A stretch of 34,638 nt of DNA, from the NCBI GenBank assembly GCA_947311585.1, contig CAMZLQ010000129.1:1-34638 (forward strand), given 5' to 3'. Source of the DNA: an uncultured Alcanivoracaceae bacterium (GTDB lineage Bacteria > Pseudomonadota > Gammaproteobacteria > Xanthomonadales > Marinicellaceae). The number at the start of each line of letters is the position of its first letter. Within the stretch, counting starts at the first letter, position 1. This document shows positions 33,060 to 34,638 of this stretch, in pieces. A program made the translations under genes and the position numbers. Under the pieces are notes generated by a model that was not told where the DNA came from, searched no databases, and saw only the letters and a program-made list of their open reading frames with translations.

Positions 33060-34558
33060 ATGGCTAAAAACAACGCTTCGGCATATCACCACTGTGATTC
33101 TTTATTTTTTTTGGATTATCAAATTAATCCACAAACACGAGAAGTTATGCAAAGTGAATTGGCATTAAAATTAAGCAAAAAGAGTTATGAGTTGTTGTTG
33201 TTTTTAATCAAAAACCAAGGTAAGGTTGTTGCCAAACAAGACATGATTGATGCCGTTTGGACAGGGCAAATAGTGACAGATGCAGCACTTAATAAACAGG
33301 TTGCACGTTTGCGCCAAGACTTAAACAGCGAACAAGAAGTTATAGAAACAATACGAGGTATTGGTGTTCGGTTTATACCAGAAATTACCAACAAGCCCAA
33401 CTCAGTTAAAACTGCAAAGCTAAAGATAAAACGTAAAACCTCCTATAAAAAATCCTTTCTCAGTATTTTTTTCTTAACGCTAGTGGCAGTAATTTTAACT
33501 CTTTATTTAACGCCGACTACGCAAAAAAACAAACCAAAAACCAACACCACAGAGGCAAGCATCAATCTTGCTATTGTGCCCTCTAAAGAGTCGATTAATT
33601 GGCTTAATATAGGTGGGCTTAATTACCTTTCTGAAAAACTGCAAAAACACAAACAAATTCAGACCCTAAGCCCACACAACAAATGGTTTAACAAAAACAA
33701 CCAAAAATCTTTGGCTATCCAAATGTCACAAAAAAAAGGCATTGACTATGTGTTGTCTATACACAACCTAAAAACAAATAAAATGTACAGCGCTAGCCTT
33801 GAACTTCGAAATCACGACAGCCTACAAGCCAAAGCTTCTATCGAGGCTCAAGGACTCAATAGCTTGTTTGATAAAATAGATGCATGGGTTGTTAATCAAC
33901 TCTCTATCAAAGCAAAAATAGCAAAGGGCACGGTGTTTAACTACAAAACAACAGACTTCGTGCTAGAAAGCTACCTAAGAGGACGTGAAACTGCTATCCA
34001 TAACAGCTACAAGAAAGCTTCTCAATTATTTGAAACAGCTTACAACCAAGACCCAAGTTTCTTGCCCGCCTTGACGGCACTGGCAGAAACTGAAGCAAGG
34101 TTAGGAAATAACGAAAAAGCCCTCGCTTTGATAGAAACCGTTATAAAACAAAAGGATTTCAACCCTAAATTAAGCAATAAAATGTTAGTACTCAAAGCGA
34201 GTTTTCTTACTGGCATGAATAAACTGGATGAGGCACAAGAGTTATTGGAGAAGGCCATTTCGTTATCAAAATCTCAAAAAGATAATTCCACATTAATTGA
34301 TGCCATAACCATTGCGACTCAATCACATTTTAAAAAAGGAAAGATTAGCAACAAAACCATTTCATTATTGCAAACCCAAATTACTTTATTGACAAAACAC
34401 AAACCAGACACGTATCTTTTAGCACTTGCCAATTACAACCTCGCCAGCGCATATCACCAACTTGGACAAGTCAAAAAAGCCATCAAAGCCATTAATAAAA
34501 GCAACGAACTTTACACCATTGATAACAATAGCCGAGGCAGGGTTATTAGTGCCAGTTT
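33060..34558 (+). CDS. CadC-like winged-helix regulator with TPR region (truncated)
   Basis: A membrane-bound transcription regulator. The track starts it at GTG 33015; the ATG at 33060 (MAKNNASAYHHC) fits the promoter better, though neither has a good ribosome-binding site. Residues ~20-105 are an OmpR/PhoB-type winged helix (LSKKSYELLLFLIKNQGKVV, VWTGQIVTDAALNKQVARLR, IETIRGIGVRFI). A basic stretch and one membrane helix (FLSIFFLTLVAVILTLYL) follow. The C-terminal part has TPR-like helix pairs (FLPALTALAETEARLGNNEKA). The last ~17 residues in the track (LLLLMALMAFLTCPSW) are the fold-back arm in antisense, so the real protein continues beyond the contig. It is divergent from the metalloprotease operon and may regulate it. 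Confidence 0.8.
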
Positions 34559-34638
34559 GTTGCTTTTATTAATGGCTTTGATGGCTTTTTTGACTTGTCC
34601 AAGTTGGTGATATGCGCTGGCGAGGTTGTAATTGGCAA
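34426..34638. repeat. Right-end fold-back inverted repeat
   Basis: Bases 34426-34505 are the perfect 80-base reverse complement of 34559-34638 (pair sum 69064), with a 53-base loop. The arm lies within the TPR coding region and the contig stops at its end. It mirrors the left-end structure, so both are probably chimeric joins. Confidence 0.93.

Noticed and set aside
34559-34610. Hydrophobic C-terminus LLLLMALMAFLTCPSW of the TPR regulator
   Set aside because: Produced by reading the fold-back arm in antisense; not a real membrane tail.

Overview
The window looks like a complete, AT-rich bacterial contig from a gammaproteobacterium. Nearly all genes are Gammaproteobacteria-type housekeeping genes in familiar neighbourhoods: DUF6776-bactofilin-erpA, fmt-rsmB-DUF4390-ntrY, apbC-dcd, and cytochrome c4-dsbA. 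Three details point towards the Xanthomonadales/Marinicella side of that class. These are a PdxJ of the VNVNKIALLRNSRG type, a secreted protein ending in FVDGFE, and an IPTL-CTERM-like tail on its operon partner. The lineage is my inference from remembered family features, not from a search.

Both ends of the window are fold-back inverted repeats: 85 bp with 2 mismatches at the left, 80 bp perfect at the right. They look like assembly or amplification chimeras. The gene cut at each end (pdxJ at the left, a winged-helix/TPR regulator at the right) therefore has an artificial tail in the ORF track.

Layout: 1-1330 holds a partial pdxJ and an AT-rich orphan methyltransferase. 1331-1887 is gene-poor and carries a 167-bp imperfect palindrome that looks like a MITE. 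1888-5603 has hemJ divergent from a five-gene operon (DUF6776, bactofilin, erpA, nudC, mutM) with a good extended -10 promoter. 5611-11071 is a minus-strand operon tdk-fmt-rsmB-DUF4390-ntrY whose genes overlap end to start; the usual ntrX partner is absent after ntrY. 11196-15863 holds a saccharopine dehydrogenase, an NhaC antiporter, a DUF4442 protein, a 2-hydroxyacid dehydrogenase and rppH. 15864-16684 is intergenic and contains a small lipoprotein gene broken by a one-base frameshift.

16685-20645 has a large secreted M14 peptidase, xthA and a second DUF4442 protein, with pepQ on the other strand. Between pepQ and dcd lies a 283-bp element that can fold into a three-way, cloverleaf-like set of nested inverted repeats. 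22252-27435 is dcd, apbC, pgi, then a single ORF fusing poly(A) polymerase (PcnB) to HPPK (FolK). 27556-30054 is fdxA, two tandem DsbA paralogues (one predicted periplasmic, one predicted lipoprotein) and cytochrome c4. 30184-32948 is a two-gene operon for a secreted HELGH metalloprotease and a membrane-tailed choice-of-anchor-like protein, divergent from the CadC-like regulator at the right end.

I saw no tRNA, rRNA, CRISPR array or intact transposase. The least explained items are the cloverleaf element at 21961-22243, the palindromes at 1614-1800 and 25593-25686, the PcnB-FolK fusion, and the secreted protease/anchor pair with its possible regulator.
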